A stretch of 16,720 nt of DNA from assembly GCA_946479015.1 (NCBI GenBank), contig CAMLEQ010000029.1:1-16720 (forward strand), read 5' to 3'. The position numbers were made by a program, and so were the translations under genes. The notes below the pieces were generated by a model, which was not told where the DNA came from, searched no databases, and saw only the letters and a list, made by a program, of their open reading frames with translations. Shown here one piece after another: positions 6,327 to 13,515 of this stretch (position 1 is its first letter; every line of letters begins with the position of its first letter). The DNA comes from an uncultured Gemmatimonadota bacterium (lineage in GTDB: Bacteria > Gemmatimonadota > Gemmatimonadetes > Gemmatimonadales > Gemmatimonadaceae).

Positions 6327-8144
6327 ATGCTGCTGCGAAAGCTGGCCGAGGCGTTCGCGGAGCTCGAGGTCACGAGTGGACGTCACCGTGTCACCGATCT
6401 GGTGGCGGCGCTGCTCCGCGCCGCCGCCGAGGACGAGCTGCAGCCCGTCGTGTACCTGCTGCTCGGGGACCTCCGGCCGCCGTACGAGGGAGTGGTGCTC
6501 GGCATGGGGGAGAAGCTGCTGGCCTCCGTGCTCGCGGAGGCGTACGGCGCGAGCGCGGCGACGGTCGCCAGAAAGCTCGCGCGCGCCGGCGACCTCGGCA
6601 CGGTCGCGCAGGAGCTGGCCCCCGCGCCGGCGCGCTCGCGCGTCACCGTGCGGCGGGCGTACGAGGCGCTCCTGGCCGTGACGCGCGCGTCGGGCGCCGG
6701 CGCGGTGCGGCGCAAGACCGACCTGCTCGTCGAGCTGCTGCGCGCCATCGGGCCGCTGGAGGCGAAGTACATCGTGCGCGCCGCCCAGGGGCGGCTCCGC
6801 CTCGGCATCGGCGAGCAGACGATTCTCGAGGGCACGGCGCTCGCCGCGTTCGGCGATCGCAAGATGAAAGACGTGGTGGAGCACGCGTACAACGTGCGCT
6901 CCGATCTCGGCGGCGTGGTGAGTCTCGCGCTGCGGCAGGGGCGCCGCGCGCTCGAGCGCATCACCCCGCAGGTGGGCGTGCCCGTGCGCCCCGCGCTCGC
7001 GCAGCGGCTGGCATCGGCGGAGGAGATCATCGCGAGGCTCGGCGTGGTGCAGGCCGAGCCCAAGTACGACGGCTTCCGTCTCCAGATGCACCGCGATGGC
7101 GATCGCGTGTGGGCGTTCAGCCGCCGGTTGGAGAACGTCACCGGGATGTTCCCCGAGCTGACCGCCGGCGTGTGCCGCCAGCTCCGCGCGAAGCGGGCGA
7201 TCGTGGAGGGGGAGGCGGTGGTGTACGATCCCGACACGGGGGAGTTCCTCCCGTTCCAGGTCACGATGACGCGGAAGCGGAAGACGGCCATCGCCGAGTC
7301 GGCGGCGCGCCATCCACTGCGGCTGTTCGCCTTCGACGTGCTGTACGCGAACGGGCGCGACTACCTGTCGCACCCCCAGCGAGAGCGCTCGCGCCGGCTC
7401 CGGGAGCTGCTGCCGTTCCGGGAAGGGGATCCGGTGGCGGTCACCGAGATGCGCCTCATCGACTCGGCGGCGGAGCTGCAGTCGTACTTCGACGAGATGA
7501 TCGCCCGCGGGCTCGAGGGGATCATCGCCAAGCGCCCGGACGCGCCGTACCACGCCGGCGCGCGCGGCTACGATTGGGTGAAGCTGAAGCGGGCGTACCA
7601 ATCCAAGCTGCGCGACACCGTGGACGTGGTGCTCGTGGGCTACCTGCGCGGCCGCGGCAAGCGTGCCTCGCTCGGGATCGGCTCGCTGCTCGCGGCGGTG
7701 TACGACCCCGAGCACGATCGCTACCGGACAGTGGCGAAGATCGGCTCCGGGCTCACCGAGCGCGGCTGGCGCGAGCTGCGCGCGCGACTCGACGAGCAGG
7801 CGCGCGCGCGCAAGCCGGCGAACGTGGACTCGCTCATCGTCCCCGACGTGTGGGTCGCGCCGACGCTCGTGGTGGCGGTACTCGCCGACGAGATCACGCG
7901 CTCGCCGTTCCACACGTGCGGCAAGGTGGACGGACAGCCGGGCTATGCGCTGCGCTTCCCGCGCGTGCTCGACGGCATCCGCGCCGACAAGGGGCCCACG
8001 GATGCGACGACGGAGCGCGAGGTGCTCGACCTGTACCGGCTGCAGCGCGCCCCGTCGCGCGCGGCGGCGCGAGCGAGCACCGGGCGGACGGCACGCCGCG
8101 GGGCGCGCGGGCGCGCGCGCGGCGGCGCGGTGAGGGGCGCATGA
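6327..8144 (+). CDS. lig: ATP-dependent DNA ligase, archaeal/LigB type
   Basis: This enzyme seals nicks in duplex DNA with ATP. Numbered from the ATG at 6327 (605 residues), residues 1-200 form the DNA-binding domain (LRLGIGEQTILEGTALAAF at 157-175 is the conserved contact region). The nucleotidyltransferase domain has motif I EPKYDGFR with the adenylated Lys246, motif III FAFDVLY (335-341), motif IV EGIIAKR (397-403) and motif V WVKLKR (417-422). The OB domain ends with motif VI RFPRVLDGIRADK (543-555). All catalytic motifs are intact. Residues 575-605 are a basic Arg/Ala/Gly tail that may bind DNA. A GTG at 6321 is an alternative start, but ATG at 6327 gives the family N-terminus MLLRKLAEAF and has GAGGTG just upstream. 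There is no Ku or LigD partner in the window. Its stop overlaps the next start by four bases (ATGA). Confidence 0.93.
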   Translation: MLLRKLAEAFAELEVTSGRHRVTDLVAALLRAAAEDELQPVVYLLLGDLRPPYEGVVLGMGEKLLASVLAEAYGASAATVARKLARAGDLGTVAQELAPAPARSRVTVRRAYEALLAVTRASGAGAVRRKTDLLVELLRAIGPLEAKYIVRAAQGRLRLGIGEQTILEGTALAAFGDRKMKDVVEHAYNVRSDLGGVVSLALRQGRRALERITPQVGVPVRPALAQRLASAEEIIARLGVVQAEPKYDGFRLQMHRDGDRVWAFSRRLENVTGMFPELTAGVCRQLRAKRAIVEGEAVVYDPDTGEFLPFQVTMTRKRKTAIAESAARHPLRLFAFDVLYANGRDYLSHPQRERSRRLRELLPFREGDPVAVTEMRLIDSAAELQSYFDEMIARGLEGIIAKRPDAPYHAGARGYDWVKLKRAYQSKLRDTVDVVLVGYLRGRGKRASLGIGSLLAAVYDPEHDRYRTVAKIGSGLTERGWRELRARLDEQARARKPANVDSLIVPDVWVAPTLVVAVLADEITRSPFHTCGKVDGQPGYALRFPRVLDGIRADKGPTDATTEREVLDLYRLQRAPSRAAARASTGRTARRGARGRARGGAVRGA

Positions 8145-9067
8145 GCGACGTGTCGGTGTTCGCCGGGACGGGGAATCCGGCGCTCGCCGCCGCCGCGGTG
8201 GCGGAGCTCGGGCTCGCGCTCTCGCCGTGCACGGTGTCGCGCTTTCCCGATGGTGAGCTGTCGGTGGAGCTGGAGGTGTCGGTGCGCGGGCACGACGTGT
8301 TCCTCGTCCAGCCGACGGCGCCGCCGGTGAACGACAACCTGATGGAGCTGCTCGTGCTCGCCGACGCCGCGCGCCGCGCCTCCGCGGCGCGGATCACGGC
8401 GGTGATCCCGTACTTCGGCTACGCGCGCTCGGACAAGCGCTCCGGGCGGCGCGGTCCCGTGACGGCGAGCGCCGTCGCGCGGATGCTCGAAGGGGCGGGG
8501 GTGGCGCACGTGGTCACGGTGGAGGTTCACACGCCGCAGCTCGAGGGGTTCTTCCACGTCCCGATCGATGACCTGTCCGCGGTGGGCACACTGTGCGCCG
8601 AGCTGCGCTCGCGGGTGAGCAGCGACGCGGTGGTCGTCTCTCCCGACCTGGGAGGCGCGCGGCGCGCGTCGGAGTACAGCCAGCGCCTGGGGCTCCCCAC
8701 GGCCGTGTGCCGCAAGCGGCGCACGAGCGGCACGGAGGTGTCGGTGAGCGAGGTGATCGGCGCGGTGGCGGGGCGGCCGTGCATCATCGTGGACGACATG
8801 ATCACGACGGGCGGCACGGTGGCCGAGTGCGCGCGGGCGCTGCGCGAGGCGGGCGCGCGCCCGGAGCCGCTCGTCGCGGCCACGCACGGCGTGTTCGCTC
8901 CCGGAGCGCGGGAGCGGCTGGCGGCGGCCGGCGCGCGCGCGGTGCTGGTGACCGATACCATCGCGCAGGCGCCGGCGAGCGGGGTCGAGGTGGTGTCGGT
9001 GGCGCCGCTCCTCGGCGCCGCGCTCCGCCGCCTCGTGTCGGAGGCGTCGCTCAGTGACCTCGTGTGA
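8141..9067 (+). CDS. prs: Ribose-phosphate pyrophosphokinase, divergent form
   Basis: A 308-residue PRPP synthetase converting ribose 5-phosphate and ATP to PRPP for nucleotide, His, Trp and NAD synthesis. Evidence is FPDGELSVEL (35-44), VFLVQPTAPPVNDNLMELL (53-71), the ATP-binding YFGYARSDKR (91-100), the HTPQLEGFF block with His130, the catalytic-loop basic cluster RKRR (191-194), and the PRPP loop IIVDDMITTGGT (215-226). Length is normal. Several blocks differ from the usual bacterial enzyme: SDKRSGRRGPVTAS replaces a DRK-type stretch, and VEVHTPQLEGFF replaces the usual DLHAxQIQGFF. The housekeeping copy may therefore be elsewhere. It overlaps the ligase stop by 4 bases and the next gene by 14 bases, so translation is probably coupled. 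Confidence 0.92.
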   Translation: MSDVSVFAGTGNPALAAAAVAELGLALSPCTVSRFPDGELSVELEVSVRGHDVFLVQPTAPPVNDNLMELLVLADAARRASAARITAVIPYFGYARSDKRSGRRGPVTASAVARMLEGAGVAHVVTVEVHTPQLEGFFHVPIDDLSAVGTLCAELRSRVSSDAVVVSPDLGGARRASEYSQRLGLPTAVCRKRRTSGTEVSVSEVIGAVAGRPCIIVDDMITTGGTVAECARALREAGARPEPLVAATHGVFAPGARERLAAAGARAVLVTDTIAQAPASGVEVVSVAPLLGAALRRLVSEASLSDLV

Positions 9068-9992
9068 CCGGGGCGCGCGGCGCGGGAGAAGGGGAGCCGC
9101 GGCGCTGGCGCGCGCCGCGCTCGCGCTCGCGGCGCTCGCGGCGCTCGCCGCGTGCACGGAGGCGCATCCAACGCACCGATTCGTCGCCACCATCCCGCCG
9201 CTCGCGTTCGTGCTGCGCGAGCTGGCGGGGGACACGGCGGTGGCGGTGCTCCTCCCCCCGGGCGCATCGCCCCACACGTACGAGCCGCGCCCCTCCGACG
9301 TGGCCGCGGCGCAGCGGAGCGCGGCATTCGCGTACGTCGCGCCCGCGCTCGACGGCTGGGCGGCGCGCCTCCCCGCGCGGCGCCGCATCGAGATGTTCGC
9401 GCTCGTCCCTCCGGCGCTCCGGCTGCCGCTCCCGCCTCCCGACGCCGGCGAGGCGCGCGCCCTGGAGGCGTCGGTGGACGATGGCGCGCCGGATCCGCAC
9501 TTCTGGATGGACCCGGTGGTGGTGCGCGCCGTGCTCCCCGCGCTCACGGACTCGCTCTGCGCGGTGGACCCCGAGCGGTGCGCGCTCTACCGCGGCAACG
9601 CGGCGCGCTTCGCCGACACGCTGCGCGCGCTCGACGCGGAGCTCGCGGCCACGCTCGCGCCGCTGCGCGGGCGCGCCGTGGTGCTCTTCCACCCCTCGAT
9701 GCGCTACCTGCTCGCGCGCTACGGCATCCGGGTGGCGGCGATGGTCGAGCCGTCGCCGGGGCAGGAGCCCACGCCGCGCCGCGTCGAGGCGCTCGCCGCG
9801 ATCGTCAGGCGCACCGGCGCCACGACGATCTACACCGAGCCGCAATTGCCACGGCGTCCGGCGGAGGTGATCGCCGAGCTCGCGCACGTGCGCCTGGATG
9901 AGCTCGACCCGCTCGGCGGCACCCCCGGGCGCGACACGTACGCCGCGCTCCTCCGCTACGATGCCGGCGTGCTCCGGCGGAGCGCGCGATGA
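9054..9992 (+). CDS. Zinc/manganese ABC importer, substrate-binding lipoprotein
   Basis: A 312-residue cluster 9 (A-I class) metal-binding protein, likely for Zn2+ or Mn2+. The signal region ends in a lipobox LAAC (Cys34), so it is lipid-anchored. Expected metal ligands are His74 (SPHTYEP), His149 (DPHFWMDP), His213 (FHPSMRY) and an acidic residue in the C-terminal lobe (Glu262 in YTEPQ, Asp285). The usual His-rich loop between the first two ligands is absent; there is only a Pro/Ala-rich segment (about 119-148), so the metal cannot be decided. The start is a GTG at 9054 with GGAGG at 9040-9044, lying inside the end of prs. The stop overlaps the ATPase start (ATGA). No AT-rich Zur-like palindrome is visible nearby. 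Confidence 0.9.
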   Translation: MTSCDRGARRGRRGAAALARAALALAALAALAACTEAHPTHRFVATIPPLAFVLRELAGDTAVAVLLPPGASPHTYEPRPSDVAAAQRSAAFAYVAPALDGWAARLPARRRIEMFALVPPALRLPLPPPDAGEARALEASVDDGAPDPHFWMDPVVVRAVLPALTDSLCAVDPERCALYRGNAARFADTLRALDAELAATLAPLRGRAVVLFHPSMRYLLARYGIRVAAMVEPSPGQEPTPRRVEALAAIVRRTGATTIYTEPQLPRRPAEVIAELAHVRLDELDPLGGTPGRDTYAALLRYDAGVLRRSAR

Positions 9993-10753
9993 CCGTGCCG
10001 GCGGTGGAGGCGCGCGCGCTGTCGGTTCGTCTCGGCGCGGTGCGGGTGCTCGAGGACGTCACGTTCGCCATTCCCCCGGGGAGCGTGCTCGTGATCGCCG
10101 GGCCGAACGGCTCCGGGAAGACGACGCTCGTGCGGACGCTGCTCGCGCTCGTGGCGCCGTCCGAAGGCGACGTGCGCGTGCTCGGGAGCGCGCCGGCGGC
10201 GGTGCCGCCGGAGTGGGTCGGCTACGTGCCGCAGATCAAGCTGCTCGACCGCACCTTTCCCGGCACCGGCCTCGAGCTGGTGGTCTCCGGCATCCGCCGC
10301 GGCTGGCCGTGGCGCGTGCGGCGCGCGGAGCGCGAGCGCGCCCTGGCGGCGCTGCGGCTGCTCGGGAGCGAGCGGCTCGCGGGGCGCGCCATCGGCCGCC
10401 TTTCCGGGGGGGAGCTGCAGCGGCTCTATCTCGCCCGCGCGCTCGCACGCGATGCGCGGCTCATCCTGCTCGACGAGCCCGCCACCGGCGTGGACGTGGC
10501 GGGGGAGGAGACGCTGCACGGCTTTCTCGACACGCACCGCCTGGCCCGGGACATCACCATCGTGCTCGTGACCCACGATCTGAGCGTGGCCGCCGATCAT
10601 GCCACGCACGTGCTGCTCATCAACCGGCGGCAGATCGCCTTCGGCGCGCCAGCCGCGGTGCTCACGAGCGACGCGCTGGCGCGCGCCTTCGGCCACGCGC
10701 CGCATCCATTCGTCGTGCAGCCGGGGGCGGAGGCGCATGTGGCACGCCCTTGA
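9989..10753 (+). CDS. Zinc/manganese ABC importer, ATP-binding protein
   Basis: A 254-residue ATPase that powers the metal importer of its neighbours (ZnuC/MntB-like). All motifs are intact: Walker A GPNGSGKT (38-45), Q-loop YVPQ with Gln82, signature LSGGELQ (138-144), Walker B LILLDEP (158-164), D-loop GVD and the switch His196 in VTHD. The segment KLLDRTFPGT after the Q-loop resembles the family block 'xxDxxFPxT', seen in metal-uptake ATPases of this class. It overlaps the binding-protein gene by 4 bases and the permease gene by 17. Confidence 0.93.
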   Translation: MTVPAVEARALSVRLGAVRVLEDVTFAIPPGSVLVIAGPNGSGKTTLVRTLLALVAPSEGDVRVLGSAPAAVPPEWVGYVPQIKLLDRTFPGTGLELVVSGIRRGWPWRVRRAERERALAALRLLGSERLAGRAIGRLSGGELQRLYLARALARDARLILLDEPATGVDVAGEETLHGFLDTHRLARDITIVLVTHDLSVAADHATHVLLINRRQIAFGAPAAVLTSDALARAFGHAPHPFVVQPGAEAHVARP

Positions 10754-11546
10754 TCAGTCGTTCATGCAGCGGGCGCTCGCCGCGGGGCTCCTGATGGCGC
10801 TCCTCGGCGGCTACCTGGGCCCGTTCGTGGTGCAGCGCGGTCTCGCCTTCCTCGGCGATGGGCTCGCGCACGCCGCGTTCGGCGGCGTGGCGCTCGCGTT
10901 CCTGCTGAACACCGAGCCCCTGTGGATCGCGATCCCGTTCACCGTCGCCGTGGCCGCGGCGATCACCTGGGTGCGCGACCGCACGCGACTCGGTGCCGAC
11001 ACGGCGGTGGGGATCTTCTTCTCCGTGTCCGTGGCGCTCGGGGTGATCTTCCTCTCCAGGAAGGCCGGCTACACCGCCGACGCGTTCACGGTGCTCTTCG
11101 GCTCCATCCTCGCCGTGGGGGCGGCGGATCTCTGGGCGGCGGCGCTGACGCTGGCCGTGGCGCTGGCGGCGCTCCCCGTGTGGGGGCGGTGGGCGCTCGC
11201 GTCGTTCGACCGCGAGCTGGCGCGGGCGGACCGGCTCGCCGTCCGGCGCGACGACTACCTGCTGAACATCCTCATCGCCGTGGTGGTGGTGGCCGGCGTG
11301 AAGCTCGTGGGGATCGTGCTCGTCACCGCCTTCCTGGTGATCCCCGCCGCCACCGCGCGGTTGGCATCGCGCACGCTCGCGGCGATGACGGTGCTCGCGG
11401 TGGCCGACGGGATCGCGAGCGTGCTGGCGGGACTCTGGGTCTCGTACCGCCTGGACGTGCCGAGCGGCGCGACGGTGATCCTGGCGCAGGCGACGCTCTT
11501 CTTCGTGGTGATGGTCGCCGTGGGCGCGGCGCGCCGGAGCGCGTGA
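10737..11546 (+). CDS. Zinc/manganese ABC importer, permease
   Basis: A 269-residue inner-membrane channel subunit (ABC-3 family, ZnuB/MntC-like) with about eight hydrophobic segments. The family block GDGLAHAAFGGVALAF (40-55, with Asp41 and His45) and the block KLVGIVLVTAFLVIPAATARL in the second half are characteristic. The ATG at 10737 has GGAGG just upstream (about 10729-10733) and lies 17 bases inside the ATPase gene. It is the last gene of the operon; its stop lies 6 bases from the stop of the convergent polX, with no hairpin between them. Confidence 0.92.
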   Translation: MWHALDQSFMQRALAAGLLMALLGGYLGPFVVQRGLAFLGDGLAHAAFGGVALAFLLNTEPLWIAIPFTVAVAAAITWVRDRTRLGADTAVGIFFSVSVALGVIFLSRKAGYTADAFTVLFGSILAVGAADLWAAALTLAVALAALPVWGRWALASFDRELARADRLAVRRDDYLLNILIAVVVVAGVKLVGIVLVTAFLVIPAATARLASRTLAAMTVLAVADGIASVLAGLWVSYRLDVPSGATVILAQATLFFVVMVAVGAARRSA

Positions 11547-11552
11547 GGGGCG

Positions 11553-13328
11553 TCACCGCCGGCCGCCGTGCAGGAGCTTCCGGAGCTGCGCGAGCGGTCG
11601 CGTGTTCGCCACGTCGCGCCGCTCGATCCATCCGCGGCGCGCCTGGTCCACCCCCCAGCGCATGAAGCGCAGCTCGGCGGTGGCGTGCGCGTCGGTGGAG
11701 ATCACCAGGCGGATCCCCTGCTCACGGGCCGCGCGGCAGGCGAGATCGTCGAGGTCGAGCCGCTCGGGCTGCGCGTTCACCTCCAGCATCACGCCGTGGT
11801 CGGCGGCGGCCCGGAACACCTCGTCGAGGTGCAGCGTCGCGCCGCGCCGTCCACCGATGATCCGTCCGGTGGGGTGCGCGAGCACGTCCACCGCCGGGTG
11901 CGCGAGCGCGCGGACCACGCGCCGCGTCTGCTCGTCCACGGGCAGCTCGAGCCGGGAGTGCAGCGACACGAGCACGATGTCCAGCATGGCGAGCGTGTCG
12001 TCGTCGAGGTCGAGCCGGCCGTCGGCATGGATGTCCACCTCCGCGCCCTTGAGCAGCGTGAGTGTGCGAAGCTTCGCGTTCAGCCGGTCGATGCGCCGCA
12101 TCTGGCGCCGGAATCCCGCGCGGTCGAGCCCACCGGCGATGCGCACGGTGGGGGTGTGATCGGTGATCGCGAGGTACTCGTAGCCCATCGCCTCCGCCGC
12201 GCGCGCCATCTCCTCCAGCGAATCGCGCCCATCGCTGTCGGTGGTGTGCGACTGGAGGTCGCCGCGGATGTCGCCCGGCTCCACGAGGTGGGGGAGCGCA
12301 TCCGCGGCCGCGGCCTCGATCTCTCCCCGCGCTTCGCGCAGCTCCGGCGCGATCCACGGCAGGCCGACGGCGCGGAACACGTCCCGCTCGTCCGCGCCGG
12401 CCACGCGGCGCGTGCCGCGGAAGATTCCGTACTCGTTGATCTTGAGCCCGCGCTGCTGCCCGAGGCGGCGGATGGCAATGTTGTGCGCCTTCGAGCCCGT
12501 GAAGTAGTGCAACCCCGCGCCGTAGCTCGCGGCCGGGAGCACGCGCAGGTCCACCTGCAATCCGCACCGCAGCCGTACCGCGGCGCGCGTGGATCCCCTG
12601 GCGAGGACCTCCGCGACCTCGGGGTAGCCGACGAACCGCTCGATCACCGGCGAGTCCGCGCGCGCGGCGACGAGGAGGTCGAGGTCGCCGACGGTCTCCC
12701 GGCAGCGGCGGAAGCTCCCCGCGAGCTCCGCACGCGTCACCCCGTCGGTCGCCCGCACGTGCCCGAGGAGCGCCTCGCCGTACTGCGCGGCCACTGCGCG
12801 CGCGACGCGCTCTCCAGTGGCGGTGCGGTGCTCCAGCTCGCGAAGGATCCGCTCCTCGGTGAGGGCGCCGAAGCCGGAGAGCTCGCGGATCTTCCCGGCG
12901 CGCGCCGCGCGCGCCAGCCCATCGAGCGAGCGGATGCCGAGCTGCTCCGCCAGGATGCGCGCGCGCTTGGGGCCCAGCCCGGGGAGCCTCATGAGCTCCG
13001 CCGCGCCCCTCGGAGCGGCGCGCTCGGCCTGGCGCAGCTGCGCCAGCGTGCCCGTGTGGACGATCTCCTCGATCTTGCCGGCGAGGTCCTCGCCGATCCC
13101 GGGTAGCTCGCGGAGCGCGCCTGGATCGCCCCGCGCGAGCTCGTCCACCGAGTCCGGCAGCTCGGAGACCGTGCGCGCGGCGGCGCGGTAGGCCCGCACG
13201 CGGAAGGGATTCGCGTTCTCGATCTCCAGCAGGTCGGCCAGCTCGTTGAAGAGCCGCGCCACTTCGGCGTTCTCCACCTGGTGGCGATGCGCCGGCACGT
13301 GCCGGTCGGGAACGTTCGTGTGCGTCAT
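11553..13328 (-). CDS. polX: DNA polymerase/3'-5' exonuclease PolX
   Basis: A 591-residue family X DNA polymerase with a C-terminal PHP exonuclease domain, used in base-excision and gap-filling repair. From the N-terminus: the 8-kDa-like region with helix-hairpin-helix motifs (ELPGIGEDLAGKI at 74-86; RLPGLGPKRARIL at 114-126), the palm with GSFRRCRETVGDLDLL (Asp215, Asp217) and QVDLRVL (Asp260), the TGSKAHNIAIRRL block (277-289), and the PHP domain. PHP ligand positions are DLQSH (359-361), ITDH (388-391), GAEVDIH (Glu430), SLHS (His457), AHPTGR (His485) and STDAHA (Asp546, His548). The first PHP motif has Gln where most PHP enzymes have His. The start at 13328 has GGAGG 7 bases upstream. It converges on the importer operon with a 6-base gap. 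Confidence 0.93.
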   Translation of the reverse strand: MTHTNVPDRHVPAHRHQVENAEVARLFNELADLLEIENANPFRVRAYRAAARTVSELPDSVDELARGDPGALRELPGIGEDLAGKIEEIVHTGTLAQLRQAERAAPRGAAELMRLPGLGPKRARILAEQLGIRSLDGLARAARAGKIRELSGFGALTEERILRELEHRTATGERVARAVAAQYGEALLGHVRATDGVTRAELAGSFRRCRETVGDLDLLVAARADSPVIERFVGYPEVAEVLARGSTRAAVRLRCGLQVDLRVLPAASYGAGLHYFTGSKAHNIAIRRLGQQRGLKINEYGIFRGTRRVAGADERDVFRAVGLPWIAPELREARGEIEAAAADALPHLVEPGDIRGDLQSHTTDSDGRDSLEEMARAAEAMGYEYLAITDHTPTVRIAGGLDRAGFRRQMRRIDRLNAKLRTLTLLKGAEVDIHADGRLDLDDDTLAMLDIVLVSLHSRLELPVDEQTRRVVRALAHPAVDVLAHPTGRIIGGRRGATLHLDEVFRAAADHGVMLEVNAQPERLDLDDLACRAAREQGIRLVISTDAHATAELRFMRWGVDQARRGWIERRDVANTRPLAQLRKLLHGGRR

Positions 13329-13442
13329 GACTCCGCCTCCGCGCGTCGCGCGATGCCCGCGCCCAGAATCCACACGATCGGAAGCGGCGCGGCCGCGCGC
13401 AGTCGGGAGGGCGTCGCGCGCGGGTCAGGGGAACCCGGAACG

Positions 13443-13482
13443 GCGACGGGGGAGCGGCGTGATCACGCCGCTCCCCCGTCGC
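13443..13482. terminator. Perfect 40-bp palindrome after the E1 gene
   Basis: Two 20-base arms meet at TGATCA with no loop and no mismatch: 13443-13462 is the exact reverse complement of 13463-13482. It begins 33 bases past the E1 stop codon (minus strand) and lies 115 bases upstream of polX. It is probably the E1 transcription terminator, bidirectional in form, lacking a T-tract. The rest of 13329-13442 shows a short palindrome around 13388-13400 and no promoter I can support. Confidence 0.7.
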
Positions 13483-13515
13483 GCCGGAGCACCGCCGCGC
13501 CGAGCGCCGTCGTGC

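Noticed and set aside
6305..9067. A 920-codon plus-strand frame that reads as a ligase-region protein fused to PRPP synthetase
   Set aside because: The first two-thirds is the ligase gene read in a shifted frame, giving Arg/Ala/Gly-rich nonsense. The true PRPP synthetase starts at the ATG at 8141, which overlaps the ligase stop.
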